Assembly: GCA_942490895.1 (NCBI GenBank)
Contig: CALNZC010000029.1
Coordinates: 1 to 64,000, forward strand
DNA from: JAGNXB01 sp942490895
Lineage (GTDB): Bacteria > Bacteroidota > Bacteroidia > Chitinophagales > Saprospiraceae
Length of the DNA: 64,000 nucleotides
Direction of reading: 5' to 3'
Shown: positions 46,233-56,229 of the stretch, piece after piece
Position numbering within the stretch: position 1 is the stretch's first letter
How the letters are laid out: each line of letters opens with the position of its first letter
Notes under the pieces: generated by a model
The model's input: the letters and a program-made list of their open reading frames with translations, nothing else
The model's database searches: none
Told to the model about the DNA's origin: nothing
Program-made: the position numbers and the translations under genes

Positions 46233-46881
46233 AACATTCCATCCTTCTGTCTCTCATTGTACTTGTTCTTGCCACCTCGTGTAATCGAGAATCCAATACA
46301 TATGCTGTGATCACAACAGGTTTTGGTGATATCACGATCAAGTTGTACAACAGTACCCCTGAGCACCGGGATAATTTCATTAAGCTGGTCAAGGAAGAAT
46401 TTTACGATTATACCCTGTTCCACCGGGTCGTTCCAAACTTTATTGTCCAGGGCGGTGACCCAACATCCAGGAATGCCCATGCACTTTAGATCTCCTGGGA
46501 GAAGGAGATCCCGGTTACCTCCTTGACCCGGAGATCGGTGCGCTCCATATCCGCGGAGCAGTAGGAGCCGCTCGAAAGAGTGATGATATCAATCCCTCCA
46601 GAAAAAGCAACGGCTCGCAATTCTATCTCGTCTGGGGCGCAGGAGTAGATGATGCCACTCTGGACACATGGGAAAAGCAAAAAGGCATCAAATACTCAGA
46701 AGCCCAGCGCGAATTGTACAAAGAAAAAGGAGGGGTGCCATACCTCGACATGGATTATACCGTTTTTGGTGAGATCGTTGAAGGACTGGAGATTCTGGAG
46801 AAACTGGATAAAGCACCCACTAGCCGGAATAACCGACCCGCCGATGACATCCGCATGAAAGTCCGACTAATTGAGAAATAA
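46229..46881 (+). pseudogene. cyclophilin-type peptidyl-prolyl isomerase, frameshifted
   Basis: A lipoprotein signal (MKHSILLSLIVLVLATSC) is followed by a cyclophilin domain: I-T-T-G-F-G-D-I-T-I-K-L, H-R-D-N-F, F-H-R-V and V-Q-G-G-D-P. After R-N-A the frame is lost and reaches TAG at 46,487. The homologous sequence resumes one frame over (L-L-G-E-G-D-P-G-Y-L-L-D-P-E-I, then N-G-S-Q-F-Y-L-V) and stops at 46,881. Adding one C to the GCCC at about 46,474-46,477 gives a 217-aa protein (653 bases present, 654 needed). A sequencing indel or real inactivation cannot be distinguished here. The overlap with the gene upstream (ATGA) and 7-base spacing to the second cyclophilin gene point to a three-gene operon. 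Confidence 0.85.
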
Positions 46882-46888
46882 ACCATTT

Positions 46889-47773
46889 ATGAACATTCAA
46901 TCTTACCTGGTCATCACCCTTTTGGTCCTGACCTCCTGTGCAAAGCCAATTGCCGACTTCACCTATACAGGTCAAGAAGAACCAGTGCCTGCAGCGGTCA
47001 ACTTCTCCAACCTGTCCAGAAATGCCGACACCTGGTTCTGGGAGTTTGGAAACGGTGATACATCTACTGAATTAAATCCAACATATACCTACACGCTTTC
47101 AGGGAATTACACCATCGCCCTCTCTGCATCAAAAGGAGACAACACTCATCGCATGGAAAAAACAATCCAGATCACTGCTCCCGTCCCTTGCCTGGTCGAG
47201 ATACAGACACCCTACGGCAATATGATCGCAAAATTGTCCAATGATGCACCCCTTCATCGGGATAATTTCATGCATCTCGTGGAGCAACAGTTTTATGACA
47301 GCCTTCTCTTTCATCGCGTCATCCGTGGCTTTATGGTCCAGGGCGGCGACCCCAACTCCAAAGGAGCCGGACCCGATGCTCGTCTGGGCTCTGGTGGCCC
47401 CGGGTATCAGATAGATGCCGAGATCAAGCCCGAGCTCGTTCACATCAAAGGCGCCATGGCAGCAGCGCGGACAGGCGACAGTGTGAATCCACAAAGGAAA
47501 TCCTCCGGCTCCCAGTTCTATATCGTCCAGGGAAATAAAGTCAGCAATGGTGTTCTGGATCAGATAGAAGCAAAAAAGGGATTCAGATACACTTCTGAGC
47601 AAAGAGAAGCCTATCTTGCCAATGGTGGAACGCCCCATCTTGATCAGGACTACACAGTCTTTGGCCAGATCATCGAAGGATTGGATGTGATCGATAAGAT
47701 CGCAGCTGCCAAGACGCGCCCCGGTGATCGTCCGGAAGACGATGTCTGGATGATTATGAAAGTGGTGAAGTAG
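46889..47773 (+). CDS. PKD-domain cyclophilin-type peptidyl-prolyl isomerase lipoprotein
   Basis: A 294-aa lipoprotein (MNIQSYLVITLLVLTSC) with a PKD domain (about 22-100: F-S-N-L-S-R-N-A-D-T-W-F-W-E-F-G-N-G-D, Y-T-L-S-G-N-Y). A cyclophilin domain (about 108-290) follows with H-R-D-N-F, F-H-R-V-I-R-G-F-M-V-Q-G-G-D-P, S-S-G-S-Q-F-Y-I-V and a F-G-x-I-x-x-G motif. The catalytic arginine is in F-H-R-V. It should speed proline isomerisation in exported proteins at the outer membrane. The 7-base gap from the frameshifted copy suggests co-transcription. The two isomerases share the domain but only this one has a PKD. Confidence 0.93.
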   Translation: MNIQSYLVITLLVLTSCAKPIADFTYTGQEEPVPAAVNFSNLSRNADTWFWEFGNGDTSTELNPTYTYTLSGNYTIALSASKGDNTHRMEKTIQITAPVPCLVEIQTPYGNMIAKLSNDAPLHRDNFMHLVEQQFYDSLLFHRVIRGFMVQGGDPNSKGAGPDARLGSGGPGYQIDAEIKPELVHIKGAMAAARTGDSVNPQRKSSGSQFYIVQGNKVSNGVLDQIEAKKGFRYTSEQREAYLANGGTPHLDQDYTVFGQIIEGLDVIDKIAAAKTRPGDRPEDDVWMIMKVVK

Positions 47774-47851
47774 ACATCGAACCACCTCCGGAATCATTTG
47801 GCATGACGGTTGCTGGACAATGCCTCTTCTTTGTCGTACCTTTATTCTTGC

Positions 47852-48178
47852 ATGATTGTATCATCAGCCATACGGAAAGGAATTTCCCTGTCTCTTCTCA
47901 TAGGACTGGTCGCTGCTTATACCGTCCGGGCTTGGCACAATCCTGCACTGCATCATCATCCTACCTGTCAGGCCGAAAACGACCTTCATTTTCACCAGGG
48001 GGAAGAAGCTTGTTGCCTTTGTGATTTTGTTTTTTCCCTCCCCCTCCCCATTGATATTTTTGAATCTGGCGACGCCCAAGTCACTACTGGATCATCAGCG
48101 ATCCATTCCTGGCAGGATGTCATGCCCGACAATGTCCGCCTGGGATATGCCCTGAGAGGGCCTCCAGCTTCCGTATAA
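47852..48178 (+). CDS. small exported His/Cys-rich protein upstream of a TonB receptor
   Basis: A 108-aa protein, start chosen at 47,852 (MIVSSAIRKGISLSLLIGLV), which gives a membrane/signal segment. The mature part has many potential metal ligands: H-N-P-A-L-H-H-H-P-T-C, H-F-H-Q-G-E-E-A-C-C-L-C. Such proteins often precede metal-related TonB receptors; the metal is not known. The stop codon lies inside a terminator-like hairpin (48,169-48,192) immediately before the TonB gene, and the start follows a TACCTTTA box (47,837-47,844, one mismatch to TAnnTTTG). Confidence 0.65.
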   Translation: MIVSSAIRKGISLSLLIGLVAAYTVRAWHNPALHHHPTCQAENDLHFHQGEEACCLCDFVFSLPLPIDIFESGDAQVTTGSSAIHSWQDVMPDNVRLGYALRGPPASV

Positions 48179-48192
48179 ATTCTCATACGGAA
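48169..48192 (+). terminator. terminator-like hairpin between the His/Cys-rich gene and the TonB receptor gene
   Basis: Arms TTCCGTAT (48,169-48,176) and ATACGGAA (48,185-48,192) with an 8-base loop, then TCGC and a run of eight T. It includes the stop codon of the upstream gene and lies about 30 bases before the ATG of the TonB receptor, so it may attenuate read-through from the small gene. Confidence 0.65.
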
Positions 48193-48223
48193 TCGCTTTT
48201 TTTTATTTTTTAGTGCACATAAC

Positions 48224-50509
48224 ATGAAACGGATCCTCCGGATCACGATCCTATTTTTTATCGGATTGTCGCAGATTCATGGACAATGCAATTTGCAACT
48301 CAGCGGGATGGTGCTGGACGAACATGACCAGACACCCCTTGATTATTCAACTATCTACGTTCTGGAAACAGGACAGGGCACCTTGGCTGACAGTCTCGGG
48401 TCCTACACCTTGTCCGGACTCTGTCCGGGAAGGATATCTATAGTCTGCTCCCATGTCGGCTGCGACCCAGTAGAACTTCAACTGGATCTGAAAGGAGATA
48501 CCATTTTGAATTTTTATCCCGAGCACCATATTGAATTACTTGACCAGGTGGTGACAACTGCTGCCAAAGTCTCTGAAGCACCCGCCCAAACCAGGACTGA
48601 TCTTTCCGGTGCGGCCCTTGAACGGCTGCAGGGACGATCACTGGCCCAAATGCTGCAATCCATTTCAGGAGTGAGCATGGTCCAAACCGGTCCGGGCATT
48701 GCCAAACCCATGATCCATGGCCTTTATGGCAACCGGATTCTCATTGTCCAGAATGATGTGCGACAGGAAGGTCAGCAATGGGGCATCGATCATGCACCAG
48801 AGGTCGACCCGACCGTCGCCGGATCGATGACCGTGATCAAAGGAGCCGAAGGCGTTCGCTACGGACCGGATGCCCTGGGAGGAGTCATCCTGATCAAACC
48901 TGATCCTCTCCCCCGGTCACCCGGCGTGAATGCTGCGCTTCTCACACACCTTCAATCCAACGGTCTGGGGGGAAAGGTCGCCGGCCGGTTGGAAGGAGGA
49001 ATTCGCAAATCCGGATGGGGCTGGCGGGCAACAGGCTCTTTTCATCTTCTGGGCGATCAGTATGCTCCCCGCTATATTCTTTCCAATACGGGCCAGCAGG
49101 AGTGGGGCTTCTCTGGACAGGCCGGCTATACGGGCAATAAAGGAACCTTTGATGTGTATTACAGCCTTTATCAGGCGGGATTCGGGATTCTACGAGCCGC
49201 CCATATTGGGAACACTACGGATCTCCTGGCGGCCATACAGGCAGATGAACCATGGGTGCAAAACCCTTTTACCTATAACATCCTCAATCCACGGCAACAT
49301 GTGATCCACCACCTTGCCAAGATCGAAGCCAGCCGGAAAATTTCGGGGATGTGGACGCTCAAAGGGCGCTACAGCCTGCAAATCGACGAACGAAAGGAGT
49401 TTGATGTTCGCAGGGGTGACCGCGACAGTATTCCCGCCCTGGACCTGACCATTATCAGCCAGCAGGCTGAGGTCCTGGCTACACATCGTCCATGGCGTCA
49501 TCTGGCCGGCACGCTGGGAACCAGCGTGCAATACCAAAGCAACTACAATGTGCCGGGTACGGGTGTGCGTCCGCTCATCCCCAACTTTACCAACACGACA
49601 GTATCTCTCTACGGATTTGAACGGTATATCCGCTCAACGTATGAGCTGGAAGCTGGTCTACGCACCGACTACCGATATATGAAAGTGGCCAAATTCAATG
49701 ACCAGAATGAGATCATCCGTCCCACTTTTCATTGGTTGAATTTGAGTGGATCAGCAGGAGGTCTGGTCCGCGTCACCCCTACCTGGCAGGCCGTACTTCA
49801 AGTAGCCACTGCCTTTCGCGCACCAGGTGCCAATGAATTATTCAGTGAAGGACTTCACCATGCTACAGCCGCTCTGGAAATTGGCAATGACAGCCTGGAC
49901 ATCGAACGCAGCTTGAAAACCATTGTCACCATTCGACATCACCAACCAGGCCTGACCATTGATCTGTCTGCCTATGTCAATCCAATCAACGGATTTATCT
50001 ACCTCCAACCTTCCGGCGAATTCGAATTGACCATTCGCGGGGCCTTTCCTGTGTTTCGGTACGAACAGACCAATGCCTTGCTGACCGGTATGGATCTCGA
50101 CGTTGCCGCCACCCTCACACCTTGGCTGGACTATCAGGGGCAGGCGGCAATGCTGTGGGCAGATAATCGGCAGTCCACCAGCCCTTTGTTCGGCATGCCC
50201 CCCTTCCAATTCCGGCACAACCTCCTGTTTCACATCCCCCCCAGTCCAACCTGGGGAACCTGGTCAGCCGGTATTCAAGTCCGTCAGGTCCTTCGGCAAA
50301 ATCAAAGTCCGGAGGAAGATTTTGCACCTCCTCCAGGAGGTTATGCCATCGTCGGACTAACGGCAGAGTGGTTGCGCGGCCGTACTCGAATCAATGCCGG
50401 TGTTGACAATCTGCTGAACCGACCTTACCGCGAATACCTCGACCGGCTTCGATATTTTGTCGATGCTCCAGGAGTCAACTTCTTTGTTAAAACCTATGTT
50501 CACTTTTAA
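48224..50509 (+). CDS. TonB-dependent outer-membrane receptor
   Basis: A 761-aa outer-membrane channel. Signal peptide MKRILRITILFFIGLSQIHG; CarboxypepD_reg-like domain (about 22-95, S-G-M-V-L-D-E-H-D-Q-T-P-L, G-S-Y-T-L-S-G-L); plug domain (about 105-215, with G-V-S-M-V-Q-T-G-P-G-I-A-K-P-M-I and G-A-E-G-V-R-Y-G-P-D-A-L-G-G-V-I); then a beta barrel ending in ...FFVKTYVHF. The neighbouring His/Cys-rich protein and the lipoprotein at 50,520 resemble loci for metal uptake such as ZnuD. Zinc or another metal as substrate is inference. Confidence 0.92.
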   Translation: MKRILRITILFFIGLSQIHGQCNLQLSGMVLDEHDQTPLDYSTIYVLETGQGTLADSLGSYTLSGLCPGRISIVCSHVGCDPVELQLDLKGDTILNFYPEHHIELLDQVVTTAAKVSEAPAQTRTDLSGAALERLQGRSLAQMLQSISGVSMVQTGPGIAKPMIHGLYGNRILIVQNDVRQEGQQWGIDHAPEVDPTVAGSMTVIKGAEGVRYGPDALGGVILIKPDPLPRSPGVNAALLTHLQSNGLGGKVAGRLEGGIRKSGWGWRATGSFHLLGDQYAPRYILSNTGQQEWGFSGQAGYTGNKGTFDVYYSLYQAGFGILRAAHIGNTTDLLAAIQADEPWVQNPFTYNILNPRQHVIHHLAKIEASRKISGMWTLKGRYSLQIDERKEFDVRRGDRDSIPALDLTIISQQAEVLATHRPWRHLAGTLGTSVQYQSNYNVPGTGVRPLIPNFTNTTVSLYGFERYIRSTYELEAGLRTDYRYMKVAKFNDQNEIIRPTFHWLNLSGSAGGLVRVTPTWQAVLQVATAFRAPGANELFSEGLHHATAALEIGNDSLDIERSLKTIVTIRHHQPGLTIDLSAYVNPINGFIYLQPSGEFELTIRGAFPVFRYEQTNALLTGMDLDVAATLTPWLDYQGQAAMLWADNRQSTSPLFGMPPFQFRHNLLFHIPPSPTWGTWSAGIQVRQVLRQNQSPEEDFAPPPGGYAIVGLTAEWLRGRTRINAGVDNLLNRPYREYLDRLRYFVDAPGVNFFVKTYVHF

Positions 50510-50519
50510 ATCCGATATT

Positions 50520-51080
50520 ATGTTGAAACATCTTTTATTACCTGTACTCTTTCTGAGTTTGGCCTTACTGGTCACCAGCTGCGAAAAGGACCCTGTTCCG
50601 GTCAATGAAGAAGAAGTGATCACCACACTTACCATGACCTGGACTCCGCAAGGCAGTGGTGCTCCAGTCCTCTTCCAGTTTCGTGATGCGGACGGTGAAG
50701 GTGGAAATGCACCAGTGATCACTTCGGACACTTTGATGGCGAACACCACCTATACCGTGAGTATGAAGCTTCTCAATGAGACGGAATCGCCTGCTGGCGA
50801 CATCAGCTCAGAGATCGTGGATGAAGGCACCGAGCATCAGTTCTTTTTTGCCACCACACAGGGCATCACTCTTTCATTTTCCTATGATGATACAGATGCC
50901 AATGGTGCACCCATTGGCCTGGAGACAACGATGCTGACAGGAGGTGCCGGTACAGGAAAGCTACAGGTGACCCTGCGGCATGACCTCGACAAGGGAGCTG
51001 TCGGTGTTGCTCAAGGAGATATAACCAATGCCGGTGGCGACACGGATATTCAAATTGAGTTTGATCTGGTCATCCAGTAA
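50520..51080 (+). CDS. lipoprotein linked to the TonB receptor
   Basis: A 186-aa lipoprotein from 50,520 (MLKHLLLPVLFLSLALLVTSC). The mature part is all-beta: T-M-T-W-T-P-Q-G-S-G-A-P-V-L-F-Q-F-R-D-A-D-G-E-G-G, Y-T-V-S-M-K-L-L-N-E and H-D-L-D-K-G-A-V-G-V-A-Q. Similar proteins in Bacteroidota are annotated as 'type 1 periplasmic-binding fold superfamily' and travel with TonB receptors. It starts 10 bases after the receptor's stop, so it is co-transcribed, and a strong terminator follows. The longer frame from 50,457 overlaps the receptor and is not preferred. Confidence 0.85.
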   Translation: MLKHLLLPVLFLSLALLVTSCEKDPVPVNEEEVITTLTMTWTPQGSGAPVLFQFRDADGEGGNAPVITSDTLMANTTYTVSMKLLNETESPAGDISSEIVDEGTEHQFFFATTQGITLSFSYDDTDANGAPIGLETTMLTGGAGTGKLQVTLRHDLDKGAVGVAQGDITNAGGDTDIQIEFDLVIQ

Positions 51081-51137
51081 ATCGACCATTAGAGGCTGGT
51101 GATCTCCGACTGATCGCGGCTTGTATTGATCCCTTAG

Positions 51138-51171
51138 AAACGGGAGGATTCATTTTGAATTCCTCCCGTTT
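51138..51171 (+). terminator. intrinsic terminator of the TonB receptor operon
   Basis: Stem AAACGGGAGGA (51,138-51,148) and TCCTCCCGTTT (51,161-51,171), extendable into the loop, followed by T-rich sequence. Confidence 0.93.
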
Positions 51172-51271
51172 TCATATCCAGATCAGGGTATGATTCTGCA
51201 TTCCCTGGATAAAGAGGGACTTCAATTCAGATCTCCTGGACTTCCAGGACGGATGCATGGACCATTCTTCG

Positions 51272-51279
51272 TAACTTTG
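51272..51279 (+). promoter_or_regulatory. TAnnTTTG minus-7 box of uppS
   Basis: TAACTTTG fits the Bacteroidota minus-7 consensus; its end is 17 bases before the uppS ATG, giving a short leader. It would drive uppS and bamA. Confidence 0.5.
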
Positions 51280-51296
51280 CAGGCTATTCGGAGAAA

Positions 51297-52049
<753 letters not shown>

Positions 52050-52131
52050 AATGATGTTAAGACAACCCACGAAAGGGGGCGAATTCCCCTCTCTCTTCGT
52101 TTTTTGCAAGACCATTACCCCGTTACAACAT

Positions 52132-54639
52132 ATGCGCCTAGTCCTCATTCCCCTCTTTCTGCTTGCTTGTCTCATTGGAAAAGCCCAGGAGGACCTGAAA
52201 ACAATCGACTATACAGACGATCCCAAGGAACTGGAGGTCGGTGGTCTGCGCATTTCCGGAGCCAACAACACAGATGCCAATGCGCTGATGGCTGTATCTG
52301 GTTTGAGGGTCGGTGGCAAGATCAACCTGCCAGGTGATAACATCTCCCGGGCTCTGAAATCGCTCTGGAAACTCAAGCTCTTTACCGATGTTCAAATCGT
52401 CGAAGAAAAGCGGATCGGAGATGTTATCTTCCTGGAGATCATCGTCGTGGAAAGGCCGCGTTTTGCCCGACACACCTTCCGAGGAGTCAAAAAATCTCAT
52501 CATGATGACCTCAATGAGATCGTCAATAAATATCTGGTCAAAGGGACTATTATTACCGAGAACAACCGCGTCAGCTGCCAGAATGCGCTGCGTGACTACT
52601 ATATCGAAAAGGGCTACCTCGATGCCCGGGTTAACGTCATCGAAGAGGCCGATGAGCAATTGATCAATGCCATCAAACTGGTCTTTGATATCGATCGGGG
52701 CGACCGGGTCAAAATTGCCAATATCACCTTTACCGGCAACGAGAATATCAAAGACCGGAAACTGCGCAAGCAGATGAAGGAAACCAAACGCCGATGGAAG
52801 ATCTTCACCAGTTCCAAACTCATCACCGATGAGTATGAAGCAGACAAGCTAAAGGTCATTGCCTTCTACAATACCCAGGGATATCGTGATGCACGCATCC
52901 TTCGGGACTCTGTCTGGCGTGATGACAATGGGCGCGTCCGGATCCACATGGACATCTACGAAGGAAACGTCTATTATTTCCGCAACATCTCCTGGCGTGG
53001 CAACTATATCTACGATGATGCGACACTGAGCCGTGTATTGCAGATCAGTAAAGGCGATGTCTTTAATTCCGAATTGCTCGACAGCCGACTGACCTTCAGC
53101 ATGGACGGAGCTGATGTCAGCTCCCTGTACATGGATGATGGATACCTGTTTTTCCAGGCCGACCCAGTGGAAACCTCTATCGATGGCGATTCCATTGACC
53201 TGGAGATCCGACTGTACGAAGGTCCACAAGCCACCATCGATCGAGTCGTCATCAACGGTAACGACCGGACACACGAACATGTCATTCGCCGTGAATTACG
53301 CACAGTTCCTGGCGCCAAATTCAGCCGGTCAGACATTATTCGTTCACAACGACAGATCATCAACCTGGGCTACTTCAACCAGGAGAACATGCCCATCAAC
53401 ACCCCGATCAATCCGCAAAGGGGAACGGTGGACATCGAATATACCCTGGAGGAAAAGCCCTCCGATCAGTTGGAGCTATCCGCCGGCTGGGGTGGTGTCA
53501 ATCAAGGCATCATCGGCACCCTGGGCGTATCCTTCAACAACTTCTCCATGCGGAATATCTTCCACCCGGAAGCCTGGCATCCCCTTCCGCAGGGAGACGG
53601 CCAGCGACTCTCCATCCGCGCGCAGAGAGGTAGCCGATTCTTCCAGTCGTATAATGCTTCCTTTACCGAACCATGGCTCGGTGGAAAGAAGCCACGAAAC
53701 TTCACCGTGGCAGCCTTCTTCAACTCAGTATCCAATGGATTGAGCCGCAATGCAGAAGCCTATAGCGGGTTGGATATCTTTAACCTTACATTATCACTAG
53801 GCAACCGCCTTCGCTGGCCAGATGACAACTTCATCCTGACCGGAGCGCTGAACTTCCAGACTCTGAATCTGCAGAATTATTCTCGATTCTTCCTGGATGA
53901 TGGCAGCACCATAACCAAGGGTAAATTCAACAACTTCTATCTCAAGCTGTCCCTGGCCAGAAATACCATCGTCGATCCGACCTTCCCTCGAAGCGGATCA
54001 CTGGTCCAATTGTCGGCCCAGCTCAGTCCACCCTATTCCTGGTTCCAGCCGTTGACCAATTTTACACTTCAGGATGCAGAGACCAAATTCAAATACCTGG
54101 AATATCATAAGATTCGACTCACCACCGAATGGTATACCCCGCTGATCGAGAAACTCACCCTTCGGGCAGCCGCCAAGTTTGGATTCCTCGGCTACTACAA
54201 CCCTGACAAGGGAACCATTCCCTTCGAACGATTTGAAGTGGGTGGTGCCGGACTGGCCAACCAGGGAGCCTTCTTCATCGGTAACGAACTCATCTCTATG
54301 AGGGGTTATGATGTAGGTGACCTTCCCGCAAACAACAACGGATATGCCTCTGTCTTCAACAAGTTTACAGTCGAGATTCGCTACCCGATCTCACTGAATC
54401 CAAGTTCAACCATTTATGTCCTTGGCTTCGTCGAAGGAGGAAATGCCTGGCGGACGTTCCGGGAATACAGCCCGTTCGATCTGAGACGATCTGCTGGAGG
54501 TGGTCTTCGTGTCTTCCTGCCGATGTTCGGACTACTCGGGTTTGACTATGGATTCGGTTTCGACAAAAACCTGCCCGCAAACAGCAAATGGTCGCAATAC
54601 GGTCAGTTCAACTTCATCATTGGATTTGAACCAGACTAA
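52132..54639 (+). CDS. bamA: outer-membrane protein assembly factor BamA
   Basis: An 835-aa Omp85 protein inserting beta barrels into the outer membrane. The start at 52,132 (MRLVLIPLFLLACLIGKAQ) begins the signal peptide; the longer frame to 51,868 overlaps uppS. POTRA domains span ~35-410 (first with L-R-I-S-G-A-N-N-T-D-A, later K-R-W-K-I-F-T-S-S-K and F-S-R-S-D-I-I-R-S-Q-R). The barrel runs ~440-835 with the R-G-Y loop motif in S-M-R-G-Y-D-V-G-D. It ends ...GQFNFIIGFEPD. A strong terminator follows. Confidence 0.96.
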   Translation: MRLVLIPLFLLACLIGKAQEDLKTIDYTDDPKELEVGGLRISGANNTDANALMAVSGLRVGGKINLPGDNISRALKSLWKLKLFTDVQIVEEKRIGDVIFLEIIVVERPRFARHTFRGVKKSHHDDLNEIVNKYLVKGTIITENNRVSCQNALRDYYIEKGYLDARVNVIEEADEQLINAIKLVFDIDRGDRVKIANITFTGNENIKDRKLRKQMKETKRRWKIFTSSKLITDEYEADKLKVIAFYNTQGYRDARILRDSVWRDDNGRVRIHMDIYEGNVYYFRNISWRGNYIYDDATLSRVLQISKGDVFNSELLDSRLTFSMDGADVSSLYMDDGYLFFQADPVETSIDGDSIDLEIRLYEGPQATIDRVVINGNDRTHEHVIRRELRTVPGAKFSRSDIIRSQRQIINLGYFNQENMPINTPINPQRGTVDIEYTLEEKPSDQLELSAGWGGVNQGIIGTLGVSFNNFSMRNIFHPEAWHPLPQGDGQRLSIRAQRGSRFFQSYNASFTEPWLGGKKPRNFTVAAFFNSVSNGLSRNAEAYSGLDIFNLTLSLGNRLRWPDDNFILTGALNFQTLNLQNYSRFFLDDGSTITKGKFNNFYLKLSLARNTIVDPTFPRSGSLVQLSAQLSPPYSWFQPLTNFTLQDAETKFKYLEYHKIRLTTEWYTPLIEKLTLRAAAKFGFLGYYNPDKGTIPFERFEVGGAGLANQGAFFIGNELISMRGYDVGDLPANNNGYASVFNKFTVEIRYPISLNPSSTIYVLGFVEGGNAWRTFREYSPFDLRRSAGGGLRVFLPMFGLLGFDYGFGFDKNLPANSKWSQYGQFNFIIGFEPD

Positions 54640-54670
54640 TCTTTAGGAACCGACCGATTATTCTTTGGAA

Positions 54671-54703
54671 AATCCGCCCCCCGAGTCATCGGAGGGGCGG
54701 ATT
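54671..54703 (+). terminator. intrinsic terminator of uppS-bamA
   Basis: Stem AATCCGCCCC (54,671-54,680) with GGGGCGGATT (54,694-54,703) and an inner CCGA/TCGG helix, followed by TTTTTTT, 32 bases past the bamA stop. Confidence 0.95.
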
Positions 54704-54798
54704 TTTTTTCAACACAGCATGAACCGTTAAACCTTCATTAACGGCGTACCTCCAATAGGTGATTCATTGTCTTCGTTTAGAATGCAATCCTGCTGCCC

Positions 54799-56220
54799 AT
54801 GTTCACCTCTCAACAGAAACTCCACCACCTTTACCAACGTGCGGGCTTTGGCCTCAGCCCCGCGGAATGGCAACGACGCCAGAACTGGACCATTGACCAG
54901 GCTGTGGATGATCTGTTTCGCGAAGCCGAGGATAGCCTTCCGTTAGGGGGATATGACGATCATGAAGTTGAATTCGCAGAAATGCGTGATCAAATGAAGG
55001 AGATGTCGCGACAGGAACGGCGGAGCCAAAAGAAGAAACTGGATCGCGAAAAACGGCGCCTGCTCATCACCGGCCTCAATCGGGATTGGGTCCATCGGAT
55101 GGCTACCCCGCATCAGGTCGGCTTCCGTGAAAAGATGATGCTCTTCTGGCATGGCCACTTCGCCGTACAAACCCTCTTCGGAGGACTAGGCCGCATCTAT
55201 GCCAACACCTTACACCGCCATGCCCTGGGCCGCTTTTCAGACATGACTCTGGCCATGGCCACGGATCCAGCCATGATCCTCTTCCTGAACAACCAGCAAA
55301 ACCACAAGAACAAACCCAACGAAAATTTTACCCGGGAATTGATGGAGCTCTTCACACTCGGCCGAGGACAGTACACCGAGCAGGACATTCAGGAAGGTGC
55401 CCGCGCCTTTACAGGTTGGGCCTGCCTGCCCCTGAAAGGAGAGTTTATTTATCGGGAGGCGGACCATGATGACGGAGAAAAGACTTTTTTTGGAAAAACA
55501 GGCCCCTGGAATGGCCAGGACATCATCGAAATGATCCTCGAAAAACCAGCATCCGCCCAGTTCATCGCCCGGAAGTTGTATCGCTACTTTGTCAATGACA
55601 CCCCTGATGATGCCCGAATCCAGGAATTGGGTGACCAGCTGTACAGCAACGGATATAATATCGCTGAACTCATGGACACTATCTTGCGAAGTGACTGGTT
55701 CTATCATCCCGCTAACGTCGGTAACCGGATCAAATCCCCAGTCGAACTCATTGCCGGGCTCCTGAAAACATTTCATGGCAATTTTGATGATCCGACAGCC
55801 CTTTCCATTGGGCAGGCCGCATTGGGACAAGTCCTCTTCTTTCCACCCAGTGTAGCCGGTTGGCCCGGTGGTAAAAGTTGGATAGACAATCAACGCCTCC
55901 TGCTTCGCCTGCAATTACCCATGATCCTCTTCGAGGCAGCTGAAGCAGATATTCCTCTTCCCGGTGATCCAGAAGCTGTGGAGAATGTGGCCGCCATTCG
56001 CAGGCTCAAAGCAAATGTCAATCCCAAGCCCTTGTTGTCAATGCTCAGTGGACATCCTCTCATGGAATCCCGGGCCATGTTGATCCAATACCTCCTCCCC
56101 CATCAGGAACCGGACAAACTGGGCTGGATGAACCATTACCTGCCCCATGGTGACCCCACCCGACAAATGCTGGCATTGGCCATCCGGTTCTGCAGCCTTC
56201 CTGAATATCAACTTTCATAA
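54799..56220 (+). CDS. DUF1800 domain protein
   Basis: A 473-aa protein that spans the DUF1800 family (beginning L-H-H-L-Y-Q-R-A-G-F-G-L-S, with H-G-H-F-A-V-Q, E-N-F-T-R-E-L-M-E-L-F-T-L-G, A-R-A-F-T-G-W, F-I-A-R-K-L-Y-R-Y-F-V, and P-P-S-V-A-G-W-P-G-G-K-S-W near 345). Molecular function is unknown. No signal peptide is visible. It is followed 9 bases later by the DUF1501 gene; the two families are typically adjacent in Bacteroidota and related phyla. Confidence 0.9.
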   Translation: MFTSQQKLHHLYQRAGFGLSPAEWQRRQNWTIDQAVDDLFREAEDSLPLGGYDDHEVEFAEMRDQMKEMSRQERRSQKKKLDREKRRLLITGLNRDWVHRMATPHQVGFREKMMLFWHGHFAVQTLFGGLGRIYANTLHRHALGRFSDMTLAMATDPAMILFLNNQQNHKNKPNENFTRELMELFTLGRGQYTEQDIQEGARAFTGWACLPLKGEFIYREADHDDGEKTFFGKTGPWNGQDIIEMILEKPASAQFIARKLYRYFVNDTPDDARIQELGDQLYSNGYNIAELMDTILRSDWFYHPANVGNRIKSPVELIAGLLKTFHGNFDDPTALSIGQAALGQVLFFPPSVAGWPGGKSWIDNQRLLLRLQLPMILFEAAEADIPLPGDPEAVENVAAIRRLKANVNPKPLLSMLSGHPLMESRAMLIQYLLPHQEPDKLGWMNHYLPHGDPTRQMLALAIRFCSLPEYQLS

Positions 56221-56229
56221 GCCTTTCCC

